From contig JACKKN010000018.1 in the NCBI GenBank assembly GCA_024236415.1, forward strand, positions 1 through 64,000: 64,000 nucleotides of DNA, read 5' to 3'. This document shows, piece by piece, positions 55,329 through 63,731 of this stretch. Within the stretch, counting starts at the first letter, position 1, and every line of letters starts with the position of its first letter. The notes under the pieces were generated by a model. The model was not told the origin of the DNA. It saw only the letters and a program-made list of their open reading frames with translations, and made no database searches. The position numbers were made by a program, and so were the translations under genes. The DNA comes from Hyphomicrobiales bacterium (GTDB taxonomy: Bacteria > Pseudomonadota > Alphaproteobacteria > Rhodospirillales > JACKKN01).

Positions 55329-55428
55329 CGATATTTTGTCCGCCGGGAATCGGAAGAGGCGCGATTATAGGGCTTTAGGCCCACGTGTCAACACGCACTC
55401 GGCCCCGATTTCCTATCCCAAAATATCG
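55329..55428. repeat. 10-bp inverted repeat flanking the rpsM promoter
   Basis: CGATATTTTG (55329-55338) and CAAAATATCG (55419-55428) are exact reverse complements about 80 bp apart, one on each side of the -35/-10. The right arm overlaps the last codons of adk. In read-through RNA the arms could pair. Confidence 0.7.
55364..55391 (-). promoter_or_regulatory. Sigma70 promoter of rpsM-rpsK-rpoA-rplQ
   Basis: On the minus strand a perfect TTGACA (55386-55391) and perfect TATAAT (55364-55369) with a 16-bp spacer. The spacer itself contains GGGC-CTAAA-GCCC. The start site would be near 55357, giving a 5' leader of about 58 bases before the rpsM TTG. Confidence 0.88.
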
Positions 55429-56057
55429 GTCAACTGTTTCGTTACCTCGTCGATGGACGCCATGCCGTCCACGGTTTTCAACAGGCCCCGCTGGCCGTAA
55501 TAGCCGGTAATGGGGGCGGTCTGGTCGTGATAGGCTTTCAGCCGCTCGCGGACCGTTTGCTCGTTGTCGTCGGCGCGGCGCGTGAACTCGCTGCCGCCGC
55601 AATTGTCGCAGACGCCTTCCTGCCTGGGCCGCTGGAAGGTGTCGTGGTAGCCGGCGCCGCACTTGGCGCAGGTGAACCGGCCGGTGATGCGCGCGACCAT
55701 GGCGTCGTCGTCCACCACCACCTCGATCACCCCGTCCAGCTCCATGCCCTTGGCCTGGAACATGTCGTCCAGGGCCTCGGCCTGGGGCACCGTCCGCGGG
55801 AACCCGTCCAGGATGAACCCGTTGGCGCAGTCCGCCTGGTCGATGCGGCCCGAGATCATGCCGATGATCAGGTCGTCGGGCACCAGCCCGCCCTTTTCCA
55901 TGATCGCCTTGGCCTGGGTGCCCAGTTCGGACCCCGCCGCCACTTCGGCTCTCAGCATATCTCCGGTCGACAGTTGAACGATCTTGTACTTCTCCTCCAG
56001 GCGTTTCGCCTGGGTCCCTTTTCCGGCCCCAGGCGGGCCTATCAGTATGATTTTCAT
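55413..56057 (-). CDS. adk: Adenylate kinase
   Basis: 214 residues. P-loop GPPGAGKGTQ (8-17), GFPRTVPQAEAL, and a long LID with four cysteines at 130, 133, 150 and 153 (TCAKC and VCDNC) that can hold zinc, as in Gram-positive and many alphaproteobacterial kinases. It converts ATP and AMP to two ADP. The start ATG 56057 overlaps the secY stop (ATGA). Confidence 0.96.
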   Translation of the reverse strand: MKIILIGPPGAGKGTQAKRLEEKYKIVQLSTGDMLRAEVAAGSELGTQAKAIMEKGGLVPDDLIIGMISGRIDQADCANGFILDGFPRTVPQAEALDDMFQAKGMELDGVIEVVVDDDAMVARITGRFTCAKCGAGYHDTFQRPRQEGVCDNCGGSEFTRRADDNEQTVRERLKAYHDQTAPITGYYGQRGLLKTVDGMASIDEVTKQLTDILG

Positions 56058-57397
56058 CCTCGACGTCCCTTGAGTTTTGTTTTCTTGATGAGACCTTCAT
56101 ATTGATGCGCCAAAAGGTGCGACTGGACCTGGGCAACGGTGTCCATGGTCACGGTCACAACGATCAGCAGGCTTGTTCCACCGAAGTAGAACGGCACCGA
56201 GAACCGGGAAATCAGGATCTCGGGCAACAGGCAGACGGCCGCCAGATAGGCCGCGCCCAGGACGGTCAGGCGCGTCAGCACCTTGTCCAGGTATTCGGCG
56301 GTGTTCCGGCCCGGGCGGATGCCCGGAATGAAGCCGCCGTATTTCTTCAGGTTGTCCGCCGTCTCGGTGGGGTTGAACACCACCGCCGTATAGAAGAAGG
56401 CGAAGAACACGATCATCGAGATGTAGATGATCAGGTACAGGGGCTGGCCGCGGCCCAGCAGGCTGGTCACGGTGGTCAGCCACTCGGGCCCCTGCCCCGA
56501 CGAGAAGCCCAGCACGGTGATCGGCAGCAGCAGGATCGAGCTGGCGAAGATGGGCGGGATCACGCCGGCCGTGTTCAGCTTCAGCGGCAGGTGCGAGCTT
56601 TCCCCGGCGGTCATGCGGTTGCCCTGCTGGCGCTTGGGGTACTGGACGATGATTCGTCGCTGCGCCCGTTCCATGAACACGATGAAGAAGATCACGCCGA
56701 CGGCCATGAACAGCAGGAAGATGATGAACAGGGTCGGCAGGGCGCCGGTGCGGCCCAGCTCGAAGGTGCCGGCCAGGGCCCGCGGCACGTTGGCGACGAT
56801 GCCGGCGAAGATGATCAGCGAGATGCCGTTGCCGACGCCGCGCGCGGTGATCTGCTCGCCCAGCCACATCAGGAAGATGGTGCCGCCGACCAGGGTCACC
56901 ACCGTGGTGAAGCGGAAGAACAGCCCCGGGTCGATGACCGCCCGTCCGGCGCTGGATTGCATGCCCTCCAGCCCGGCGGCGATGCCGTAGGCCTGCAGGG
57001 CGCAGATCAGCACCGTGCCATAGCGGGTGTACTGGTTGATCTTCTTGCGCCCGGACTCGCCCTCCTTCTTCAGGGCCTCCAGCTGCGGCGACACGGCGGT
57101 CAGCAGCTGCATGATGATGGAGGCCGAGATGTAGGGCATGATGTTGAGGGCGAAGATGGTCATGCGGCTCAGCGCACCGCCCGCGAACATGTCGAACATG
57201 CCGAGGATGCCGCCCGCCTGCTGGTGGAAAATGTCCTGCAGCACCGCCGGATCGATGCCCGGCAGAGGAATGTAGGTTCCCAACCGATAGACGATAAGCG
57301 CACCCAGGGTGAACCAGATGCGCTTCTTCAGTTCGGTCGCCTTGTTGAAGGCGCTGAAGTTGATGTTGGCGGCGAATTGCTCGGCGGCGGAAGCCAT
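56054..57397 (-). CDS. secY: Protein translocase subunit SecY
   Basis: 447 residues with ten membrane helices. LPGIDPAVLQDIF, GIFNMFAGG-like GMFDMFAGGALSRMTIFAL, and IRPGRNTAEYLDKVLTRLT in the C half are the typical signatures. It is the channel of the Sec translocon, here in its usual place between rplO and adk. Confidence 0.96.
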   Translation of the reverse strand: MASAAEQFAANINFSAFNKATELKKRIWFTLGALIVYRLGTYIPLPGIDPAVLQDIFHQQAGGILGMFDMFAGGALSRMTIFALNIMPYISASIIMQLLTAVSPQLEALKKEGESGRKKINQYTRYGTVLICALQAYGIAAGLEGMQSSAGRAVIDPGLFFRFTTVVTLVGGTIFLMWLGEQITARGVGNGISLIIFAGIVANVPRALAGTFELGRTGALPTLFIIFLLFMAVGVIFFIVFMERAQRRIIVQYPKRQQGNRMTAGESSHLPLKLNTAGVIPPIFASSILLLPITVLGFSSGQGPEWLTTVTSLLGRGQPLYLIIYISMIVFFAFFYTAVVFNPTETADNLKKYGGFIPGIRPGRNTAEYLDKVLTRLTVLGAAYLAAVCLLPEILISRFSVPFYFGGTSLLIVVTVTMDTVAQVQSHLLAHQYEGLIKKTKLKGRRG

Positions 57398-57409
57398 GAT
57401 CGAGGGGCC

Positions 57410-57925
57410 CTATTCTTCCTTCGACTCTGTCGCGGTTTCGGGGGCGGTCTCGGCCTCGGCCGGCGCCGGGGCCAGGATCTCGACCGTGCCGCCGGCCTTC
57501 TCGACCGCCGCCACGGCGGCCTTCGAGGCACCGGCGACCTGGATCGTCACCTTGGCGGTCAGTTCGCCCTTGGCCAGCAGGCGCAGGCCGTCCCGGCTCT
57601 TGCGTGCCAGGCCGGCGGCCACCAGGACCTCCTGGGTCAGGGGCTTCTTGGCGTCCACCTTCTCGGCGTCGATGGCCTGCTGCAGGCGGCCCAGGTTCAG
57701 CTCGGCGAAGTCCTTGCGGAACAGGTTGTTGAACCCACGCTTGGGCAGGCGGCGATAGAGCGGCATCTGGCCGCCCTCGAAGCCGATCAGCGACACGCCG
57801 CTGCGCGACTTCTGGCCCTTGTGGCCGCGGCCGCCGGTCTTGCCCTTGCCCGAGCCGATGCCCCGGCCCACCCGCTTGCGGTCCTTGTGGGCGCCGTTGT
57901 TGTCGCGAATATCGTTCAGTTTCAT
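57410..57925 (-). CDS. rplO: 50S ribosomal protein L15
   Basis: 171 residues, starting at ATG 57925 (MKLNDIRDNNGAHK) with AAGGAT upstream. RVGRGIGSGKGKTGGRGHKGQKSR (in part) is the family block. The C-terminus has an acidic tail (EAETAPETATESKEE). Confidence 0.96.
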   Translation of the reverse strand: MKLNDIRDNNGAHKDRKRVGRGIGSGKGKTGGRGHKGQKSRSGVSLIGFEGGQMPLYRRLPKRGFNNLFRKDFAELNLGRLQQAIDAEKVDAKKPLTQEVLVAAGLARKSRDGLRLLAKGELTAKVTIQVAGASKAAVAAVEKAGGTVEILAPAPAEAETAPETATESKEE

Positions 57926-57985
57926 CGTCGCCGTATCCTTCATGGCCGCTAGCCGGCCCCCCGCAGGGGGCCTGGCGGCCGCTGC

Positions 57986-58183
57986 CTATTCGACTTCTTC
58001 GACCCGCACCAAGTGGCTGACCTTGCGGATCATGCCGCGCACGGCGGGCGTATCCTCCAGCTCGCGGGTGCGGTGCATCTTGTTCAGGCCCAGCCCGATC
58101 AGGGTCTGGCGCTGGTCCTGGGGGCGGCGGATCGGGCTGGCGATCTGCGTCACCCGCACCGTTCCCTGCTTCTTGCCGGCCAT
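57986..58183 (-). CDS. rpmD: 50S ribosomal protein L30
   Basis: 65 residues. VRVTQIASPIRRPQDQRQTLIGLGLNKM is the family pattern (in part); IRKVSHLVRVEEV ends it. It lies 4 bp after rpsE. Confidence 0.95.
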   Translation of the reverse strand: MAGKKQGTVRVTQIASPIRRPQDQRQTLIGLGLNKMHRTRELEDTPAVRGMIRKVSHLVRVEEVE

Positions 58184-58187
58184 GGTC

Positions 58188-58775
58188 CTACTCCTTCACC
58201 GCCGCCGCGGCGGCTGCGGCGTCGCCGCCACGGCGCGCCACGATGTCGCCGACCTTCTTGCCGCGGCGCACGGCGACACTGCGCGGCGAGGTGCAGCGGC
58301 CGAGGGCGTCGAAGGTGGCCTTGATCATGTTGTGCGGGTTCTGGGTGCCGATGGACTTGGCAACCACGTCCTGCACGCCCATGGTCTCGAAAACCGCGCG
58401 CATGGGGCCGCCGGCGATGATGCCCGTGCCCGGAGGGGCGGCGCGCAGAACCACGCGGCCGGCGCCGTAGCGGCCGTTCACGTCATGGTGCAGGGTCCGT
58501 CCCTCGCGCAGGGGGATGCGCACCAGGTCGCGCTTGGCCTGGTCGGTGGCCTTGCGGATCGCCTCCGGCACTTCGCGCGCCTTGCCGGTGCCGTAGCCGA
58601 CCCGGCCGCGGCCGTCGCCCACCACCACCAGGGCGGCGAACGAGAACCGGCGCCCGCCCTTCACCACCTTGGCAACGCGGTTGATGTGCACCAGCTTGTC
58701 GACCAGGTCGGTTTCCTCTTCGCGCTCCCGCGCGGGTCCCCGTCCCCGGTTGGATTCCTTGGGTGTCCGTGCCAT
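58188..58775 (-). CDS. rpsE: 30S ribosomal protein S5
   Basis: 195 residues. ATG 58775 is preceded by an in-frame TTG that I reject. VKGGRRFSFAALVVVGDG is the S5 signature and AKEVPEAI-like AREVPEAIRKATDQAKRDL follows. The basic N-terminus and Ala-rich C-terminus are common in alphaproteobacteria. Confidence 0.96.
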   Translation of the reverse strand: MARTPKESNRGRGPAREREEETDLVDKLVHINRVAKVVKGGRRFSFAALVVVGDGRGRVGYGTGKAREVPEAIRKATDQAKRDLVRIPLREGRTLHHDVNGRYGAGRVVLRAAPPGTGIIAGGPMRAVFETMGVQDVVAKSIGTQNPHNMIKATFDALGRCTSPRSVAVRRGKKVGDIVARRGGDAAAAAAAVKE

Positions 58776-58787
58776 CAATCGTGCTCC

Positions 58788-59150
58788 CTAGAAAGAAAGG
58801 CCGCCTTCGCGGGCCGCGTCGGCCAAGGCTTTGATTCGCCCGTGGAAACGGTAGGCGCCGCGGTCGAAGACCACGGTGCTGACACCGGCCGCGATGGCCC
58901 GCTCGGCGATGAGCTTGCCGATCTCGGCGGCGGCCTCCTTGCTGGCGCCGGTGGCCAGTTTGCTGCGCAGGTCCTTCTCGACGGTCGAGGCGGCGGCACA
59001 GGTCTTCCCTTCGCGGTCGTCGATCACCTGGGCGTATATATGCTTGCCCGAGCGGAAAACCGAGAGCCTGGGCCGATCTTTCACCCGACGGCGGATTTTC
59101 AGGCGCGTGCGGCGGGCGCGGCGCCCTGCCAATTCCTTCGCGTTCGCCAT
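58788..59150 (-). CDS. rplR: 50S ribosomal protein L18
   Basis: 120 residues. RLSVFRSGKHIYAQVIDD and RGAYRFHGRIKALADAAREGGL are the L18 blocks that bind 5S rRNA. 3 bp after rplF. Confidence 0.96.
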   Translation of the reverse strand: MANAKELAGRRARRTRLKIRRRVKDRPRLSVFRSGKHIYAQVIDDREGKTCAAASTVEKDLRSKLATGASKEAAAEIGKLIAERAIAAGVSTVVFDRGAYRFHGRIKALADAAREGGLSF

Positions 59151-59153
59151 GGC

Positions 59154-59687
59154 CTACTTCTTCTTTCCTTCCTTGCGCAGGATCGTCTCCTCCGCGTACT
59201 TGATGCCCTTGCCCTTGTACGGCTCCGGCGGGCGATAGCCGCGCACCTCGGCGGCCACCTGGCCCACCGCCTGCTTGTCGGCGCCCGTGATCTCAATGTG
59301 CGTCGCGTCCGGGCAGTTGACGGTGATGCCGTCGGGAATGGGATGACGGACCTCGTGGCTGTAGCCGAGCTGCAGCACCAGGTCCTTGCCCTGGACCTGG
59401 GCGCGATAGCCGACGCCGTTGATCTCCAGCTTGCGGGTGAAACCGTCGGACACGCCGGTGACCAGGTTGTTCACCATGGTCCGGGACGTGGCCCACATCT
59501 GGCGCGCGCGCCGGCTTTCGCCGCGCGGCTTGACCCAGATCAGGTTATCCTCGTGGCTGATCTCCACCTCGTCCACCAGGCGGGCCCGCAGCTCGCCGTT
59601 CTTGCCCTTGGCGGTCACCTGCTGGCCGGCGATCTCGACCGTGACGCCGCTGGGCACCTCGACTGGATTTTTTCCGATACGGGACAT
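59154..59687 (-). CDS. rplF: 50S ribosomal protein L6
   Basis: 177 residues in two similar halves. MSRIGKNPVEVPSGVTVEI is the usual beginning, and RPPEPYKGKGIKYAEE the C-terminal signature. Confidence 0.96.
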   Translation of the reverse strand: MSRIGKNPVEVPSGVTVEIAGQQVTAKGKNGELRARLVDEVEISHEDNLIWVKPRGESRRARQMWATSRTMVNNLVTGVSDGFTRKLEINGVGYRAQVQGKDLVLQLGYSHEVRHPIPDGITVNCPDATHIEITGADKQAVGQVAAEVRGYRPPEPYKGKGIKYAEETILRKEGKKK

Positions 59688-59721
59688 CTTCTCGCCCTAA
59701 CCCTTCGTCCGCCAGGCGGAC

Positions 59722-60120
59722 CTAGAAAACCTCACACAGGACCTCGCCGCCGACGTTGGCGGCACGGGCCTCGGCGTCGGACATGACGCCGCGGGGCGTC
59801 GACAGGATCGAGATGCCGAGGCCGTTGTAGACCCGCGGCAGGTCCTTGATCTTGGAGTACACGCGGCGGCCGGGCGTGGACACGCGGCTGATCTCGCGGA
59901 TCACCGGGTCGCCTTCCTGGTACTTGAGCTCGATCTTGATCTCGCGGATTCCTTCGCTGACCTCGTAGCTCGAGTAGTCGCGGATGTACCCTTCGCGCTT
60001 CAGGACTTCCAGCACGTTGGCGCGCAGCTTGGACGCCGGCGCGACGATGGTATCCTTGCGCGCCCGCTGTCCGTTGCGGATGCGGGTCAGCATATCGCCG
60101 AGGGGATCGGTCATGGACAT
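59722..60120 (-). CDS. rpsH: 30S ribosomal protein S8
   Basis: 132 residues, starting at ATG 60120 after AAGGAGG; MTDPLGDMLTRIRNGQRA begins the family fold. STPRGVMSDAEARAANVGG closes it. An open frame upstream to 60186 is rejected. S8 is the autoregulator of the spc operon in enterics; no matching target was looked for in detail. Confidence 0.96.
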   Translation of the reverse strand: MSMTDPLGDMLTRIRNGQRARKDTIVAPASKLRANVLEVLKREGYIRDYSSYEVSEGIREIKIELKYQEGDPVIREISRVSTPGRRVYSKIKDLPRVYNGLGISILSTPRGVMSDAEARAANVGGEVLCEVF

Positions 60121-60133
60121 TCGCCGTTCCTCC

Positions 60134-60439
60134 TTACCAACTGGACTTGACCATGCCCGGGATCTGGCCCCGGGTGGCGAGGTCACGAAGCGCGATACGC
60201 GACAGCTTGAACTTGCGGTAGTTGCCGCGCGGCCGGCCCGACAGCTCGCAGCGCAGGCGCACGCGCACCGGCGACGAGTTGCGCGGCAGCTGCGCCAGCT
60301 TCAGGCGCGCGTTGAACCGGTCTTCGGGGGAAAGCGAGGGATCCTTGGCCATGGCCTTCAGGGCGGCCCGCTTGGCGGCAAACCGCCGTGCCATGTCGGC
60401 CCGCTTCTTGTTCCTCTCGACGGCGCTTTTCTTAGCCAT
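60134..60439 (-). CDS. rpsN: 30S ribosomal protein S14
   Basis: 101 residues, the long zinc-free form with no CxxC. RCELSGRPRGNYRKFKLSR and IPGMVKSSW are family motifs. Confidence 0.96.
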   Translation of the reverse strand: MAKKSAVERNKKRADMARRFAAKRAALKAMAKDPSLSPEDRFNARLKLAQLPRNSSPVRVRLRCELSGRPRGNYRKFKLSRIALRDLATRGQIPGMVKSSW

Positions 60440-60463
60440 TCCGTACCTACTCCGTTGGCCGCG

Positions 60464-61003
60464 TCAGTTTGAAAACGGCATGTCGAACGCCTTCAGCAAC
60501 GCCTTGGCTTCGGCGTCGGTCTTGGCGTTGGTGCAAATCACGATGTCCATCCCGCGAATCTTGTCGACCTGGTCGTAGTCGATCTCGGGGAAGACAATCT
60601 GTTCCTTCAGGCCCATGGCATAGTTGCCGTTGCCGTCGAAGCTGCGGCCCGATACGCCGCGGAAGTCACGCACGCGCGGCAGGGCGATGTTCACCAGGCG
60701 GTCCAGGAACTCGTACATGCGGTCGCGGCGCAGGGTCACCTTGCAGCCGACGATCATGCCGTCGCGCAGCTTGAACGCGGCGATGGACTTCTTGGCCTTG
60801 GTGATCACCGGCTTCTGGCCCGTGATGCGGGTCATGTCCTCGACCGCGCCGTCGATCTTCTTCTTGTCGAGGGCGGCCTCACCGACACCCATGTTGATGA
60901 CGATCTTTTCAAGCTGCGGAATCTGCATCGGATTCTCGTACTTGAACTCGTCCAACATGGCCTGCTTGACCACGGAGTTGTAGTGTTCACGCAAACGCGC
61001 CAT
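60464..61003 (-). CDS. rplE: 50S ribosomal protein L5
   Basis: 179 residues. NPMQIPQLEKIVINMGVGEA and FDGNGNYAMGLKEQIVFPEID identify L5, which binds 5S rRNA and contacts the P-site tRNA. Confidence 0.96.
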   Translation of the reverse strand: MARLREHYNSVVKQAMLDEFKYENPMQIPQLEKIVINMGVGEAALDKKKIDGAVEDMTRITGQKPVITKAKKSIAAFKLRDGMIVGCKVTLRRDRMYEFLDRLVNIALPRVRDFRGVSGRSFDGNGNYAMGLKEQIVFPEIDYDQVDKIRGMDIVICTNAKTDAEAKALLKAFDMPFSN

Positions 61004-61020
61004 GACGTTGGTACCTCTAC

Positions 61021-61347
61021 CTAGTCGATGACTTCGCCGGACCGCTTGGCAAAGCGGACCTTGCGACCGTCTTCGAGGAACTTGAAACCGACCCGGGTCG
61101 GCGTTTCGCCGCTGGCCTTGGGGTCGATGTGGGCCAGGTTGGAGATGTGGATCGCCGCCTCTTTCTCGACGATCCCGCCCGGATGCGCCTGGGACGGACG
61201 GGTGTGACGCTTGATCATGTTCACGCCCTGCACGATGGCCCGGTTCTCCTTCGGCAAAACCTTCAGGACCTCGCCGCTCCTGCCCTTGTTGCGCCCGGTG
61301 ATCACCACCACCCGGTCGCCCTTCTTGATCTTCACCTTCGTCGCCAT
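61021..61347 (-). CDS. rplX: 50S ribosomal protein L24
   Basis: 108 residues. KIKKGDRVVVITGRNKGRSGEVLKV is the KOW domain (first part). ATG 61347 overlaps the rplN stop (TGATG). Confidence 0.96.
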   Translation of the reverse strand: MATKVKIKKGDRVVVITGRNKGRSGEVLKVLPKENRAIVQGVNMIKRHTRPSQAHPGGIVEKEAAIHISNLAHIDPKASGETPTRVGFKFLEDGRKVRFAKRSGEVID

Positions 61348-61715
61348 CACAGCACCTCCGGCGCCAGCGAAATGATCTTCATGTAGCGCTTGGCGCGCAG
61401 CTCACGGGTGACCGGGCCGAAGATGCGGGTCCCGATCGGCTCGCCCTGCTTGTTGATCAGCACCGCGGCGTTGCGGTCGAAGCGGATGGCGGAGCCGTCC
61501 TTGCGCAGGATCTCCTTGGCCGTGCGCACGACCACGGCCTGCATCACGTCGCCCTTCTTCACGCGGCCGCGCGGAATCGCTTCCTTGACCGACACGACGA
61601 TCACGTCGCCGACCGAGGCGTACTTCCGCTTCGAGCCACCCAGCACCTTGATGCACTGCACGCGGCGGGCGCCCGAGTTGTCGGCGACATCCAAGTTGGT
61701 TTCAGCCTGGATCAT
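61347..61715 (-). CDS. rplN: 50S ribosomal protein L14
   Basis: 122 residues. MIQAETNLDVADNSGARRV begins it and FDRNAAVLINKQGEPIGTRI is the conserved C-terminal part. Confidence 0.96.
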   Translation of the reverse strand: MIQAETNLDVADNSGARRVQCIKVLGGSKRKYASVGDVIVVSVKEAIPRGRVKKGDVMQAVVVRTAKEILRKDGSAIRFDRNAAVLINKQGEPIGTRIFGPVTRELRAKRYMKIISLAPEVL

Positions 61716-61751
61716 GACTCAGAATTCCTTTCTCGCTACCTGCCCGGCCGG

Positions 61752-61988
61752 TCAGGCCTGATCGGTAATCACTTCCCAGGTCTTGCGCTTGGAGATGGGG
61801 CGGCATTCGCGGATGCGAACCGTCTCGCCCACCTTGCAGGCGTTCGCCTCGTCGTGCGCCGCGTACTTCTTGGAGCGGCGGATGAACTTCTTGTACAGCG
61901 GGTGCATCACCTTGGTCTCGACCTTGACCGTCACGGTCTTGTCCATCTTGTCGCTGACCACGACACCCTGCAAAACTCGCCTTGGCAT
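61752..61988 (-). CDS. rpsQ: 30S ribosomal protein S17
   Basis: 78 residues. LQGVVVSDKMDKTVTVKVE and RECRPISKRKTWEVI are the OB-fold family marks. Confidence 0.95.
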   Translation of the reverse strand: MPRRVLQGVVVSDKMDKTVTVKVETKVMHPLYKKFIRRSKKYAAHDEANACKVGETVRIRECRPISKRKTWEVITDQA

Positions 61989-62017
61989 GGCTTTATCCTC
62001 TGGTCTCCGTGGCGGCG

Positions 62018-62215
62018 TTACGACGCGGCGCCCGCGCGCTGGCCGATGATGGTCTTGACCCGCGCGATGGAGCGGCGGACCTGCCGCCGGCGCGCGGTGT
62101 TCTCCAGCTGCCCGCTGGCGGCCTGGAAGCGCAGGTTGAAGGCTTCCTTGCGCAGGCCCAGCAGCATGTCCTTCAGCTCGTCGTCGGTCTTGGCGCGAAG
62201 GTCTTCGGGTTTCAT
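62018..62215 (-). CDS. rpmC: 50S ribosomal protein L29
   Basis: 65 residues. LRAKTDDELKDMLLGLRKEAFNLRFQ (first part) and RRQVRRSIARVKTII are typical. 3 bp after rplP. Confidence 0.95.
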   Translation of the reverse strand: MKPEDLRAKTDDELKDMLLGLRKEAFNLRFQAASGQLENTARRRQVRRSIARVKTIIGQRAGAAS

Positions 62216-62218
62216 GGC

Positions 62219-62638
62219 CTAATCCTCCTCGCCCAGGCGCGACACGAAGCGGGTCTGCAGCGGCAGCTTGGCGGCCGCCAGCTCGAAGGCCCGCCGGGCC
62301 ACGTCGCGCGGCACGCCGTCGATCTCGAACATGATGCGGCCGGGCTTGACGCGGGCGGCCCAGTATTCCGGCGTGCCCTTGCCCTTGCCCTGGCGCACTT
62401 CGGCCGGCTTCTGCGACACCGGCACGTCCGGGAAGATGCGGATCCAGACCCGGCCGGCGCGCTTCATGTGGCGCGTCATGGCGCGGCGCGCGGCCTCGAT
62501 CTGGCGCGCGGTGACCCGGTTCGGCGTCGTCGCCTTCAGGCCGTACGATCCGAAGTTCAAATCAGTTCCGCCCTTGGCATTGCCATGGATGCGGCCCTTG
62601 TGGGCCTTGCGGAACTTGGTTCTCTTGGGACTCAGCAT
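62219..62638 (-). CDS. rplP: 50S ribosomal protein L16
   Basis: 139 residues. MLSPKRTKFRKAHKGRIHG starts it, and RMGKGKGTPEYWAARVKPG-like RQGKGKGTPEYWAARVKPG is the L16 signature. Confidence 0.97.
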   Translation of the reverse strand: MLSPKRTKFRKAHKGRIHGNAKGGTDLNFGSYGLKATTPNRVTARQIEAARRAMTRHMKRAGRVWIRIFPDVPVSQKPAEVRQGKGKGTPEYWAARVKPGRIMFEIDGVPRDVARRAFELAAAKLPLQTRFVSRLGEED

Positions 62639-62668
62639 GGGTCCGTCGCTTTCTCGCTACCTGGGTCG

Positions 62669-63349
62669 TTAACGCTGGGGCTGCTGCTCGAGCGCCCGTT
62701 TCTCCACCGCCATGGGATCGTGGGCCATGATCTCGCCCTTGAAGACCCACACCTTGACGCCGCAGCTGCCGTAGGTGGTGTTGGCCGTGGAGGTGCCGTA
62801 ATCGATGTCCGCGCGCAGGGTATGCAGGGGCACCCGGCCCTCGCGGTACCACACGGTGCGGGCGATTTCGGCGCCGCCCAGGCGGCCGGCGCAGTTGATG
62901 CGGATGCCCTCGGCGCCCAGGCGCATGGCCGACTGCACGGCGCGCTTCATGGCGCGGCGGATGGACACCCGGCGCTCCAGCTGCTGCGCCACGTTCTCGG
63001 CCACCAGCTGGGCCTCGATCTCGGGCTTGCGGATCTCGACGATGTTCAGGTGCACGTCGGAACCGGTCATGCGGCTGATTTCCTGGCGCATCTTCTCGAT
63101 GTCCGCGCCCTTCTTGCCGATCACCACGCCCGGGCGGGCGGTGTGGATGGTGATGCGGGCCTTCTTGGCCGGGCGCTCGATGACCACGCGCGACACGCCG
63201 GCCTGGGCCAGGCGCTTGTGGATCAGCTCGCGGATCTGCAGGTCCTCGTGCAGCATCGGGCCATAGCCGCCCTTGTCCGCGAACCAGCGCGAATCCCAGG
63301 TGCGGTTGATGCCGACGCGGAAGCCGACGGGATTGATCTTCTGACCCAT
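62669..63349 (-). CDS. rpsC: 30S ribosomal protein S3
   Basis: 226 residues. N-terminal GQKINPVGFRVGINRTWDSRW, KH domain with PGVVIGKKGADIEKMR, and GAEGIRINCAGRLGGAEIAR in the C half (in pieces). Its ATG 63349 overlaps the rplV stop by one base (TAATG). Confidence 0.97.
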   Translation of the reverse strand: MGQKINPVGFRVGINRTWDSRWFADKGGYGPMLHEDLQIRELIHKRLAQAGVSRVVIERPAKKARITIHTARPGVVIGKKGADIEKMRQEISRMTGSDVHLNIVEIRKPEIEAQLVAENVAQQLERRVSIRRAMKRAVQSAMRLGAEGIRINCAGRLGGAEIARTVWYREGRVPLHTLRADIDYGTSTANTTYGSCGVKVWVFKGEIMAHDPMAVEKRALEQQPQR

Positions 63350-63729
63350 TATGCGGTCTCCTCGAGTTCGCGCACCACCACGCGGAGGTTGCTGAACGGC
63401 TTCAGGATCTTGCCCACGCGGCCGCGGGCGCGGGCCCGCCAGCGCTTCATCATCAGGGCCTTGCCGACGGTGGCCTCGGCCACGTACAGGCGGTCCACGT
63501 CCAGCTGGTGGTTGTTCTCGGCGTTGGCGATGGCCGCCTCCAGCACCTTCTTGACGTCGCCGGCGACGCGGCGGCGCGAGAAGGTGAGCTCGGCCAGGGC
63601 CGTCTCAACGCGCTTGCCGCGGATCGACGCGGCCACCAGGTTCAGCTTGCGCGGGCTGGTGCGCAGCTGCTTGATGCTGGCCATGGCCTCGTTGTCGGAC
63701 AGGGGCCGATCGGCTGATTTCTTGCCCAT
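63349..63729 (-). CDS. rplV: 50S ribosomal protein L22
   Basis: 126 residues, starting at ATG 63729 (MGKKSADRPLS). RTSPRKLNLVAASIRGK and MMKRWRARARGRVGKILKPFS match L22, whose loop lines the exit tunnel. Confidence 0.96.
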   Translation of the reverse strand: MGKKSADRPLSDNEAMASIKQLRTSPRKLNLVAASIRGKRVETALAELTFSRRRVAGDVKKVLEAAIANAENNHQLDVDRLYVAEATVGKALMMKRWRARARGRVGKILKPFSNLRVVVRELEETA

Positions 63730-63731
63730 GG

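Noticed and set aside
55300..55412. S4-type pseudoknot translational repressor site upstream of rpsM
   Set aside because: No pseudoknot pattern could be drawn over the rpsM start; only a promoter and an inverted repeat are visible.
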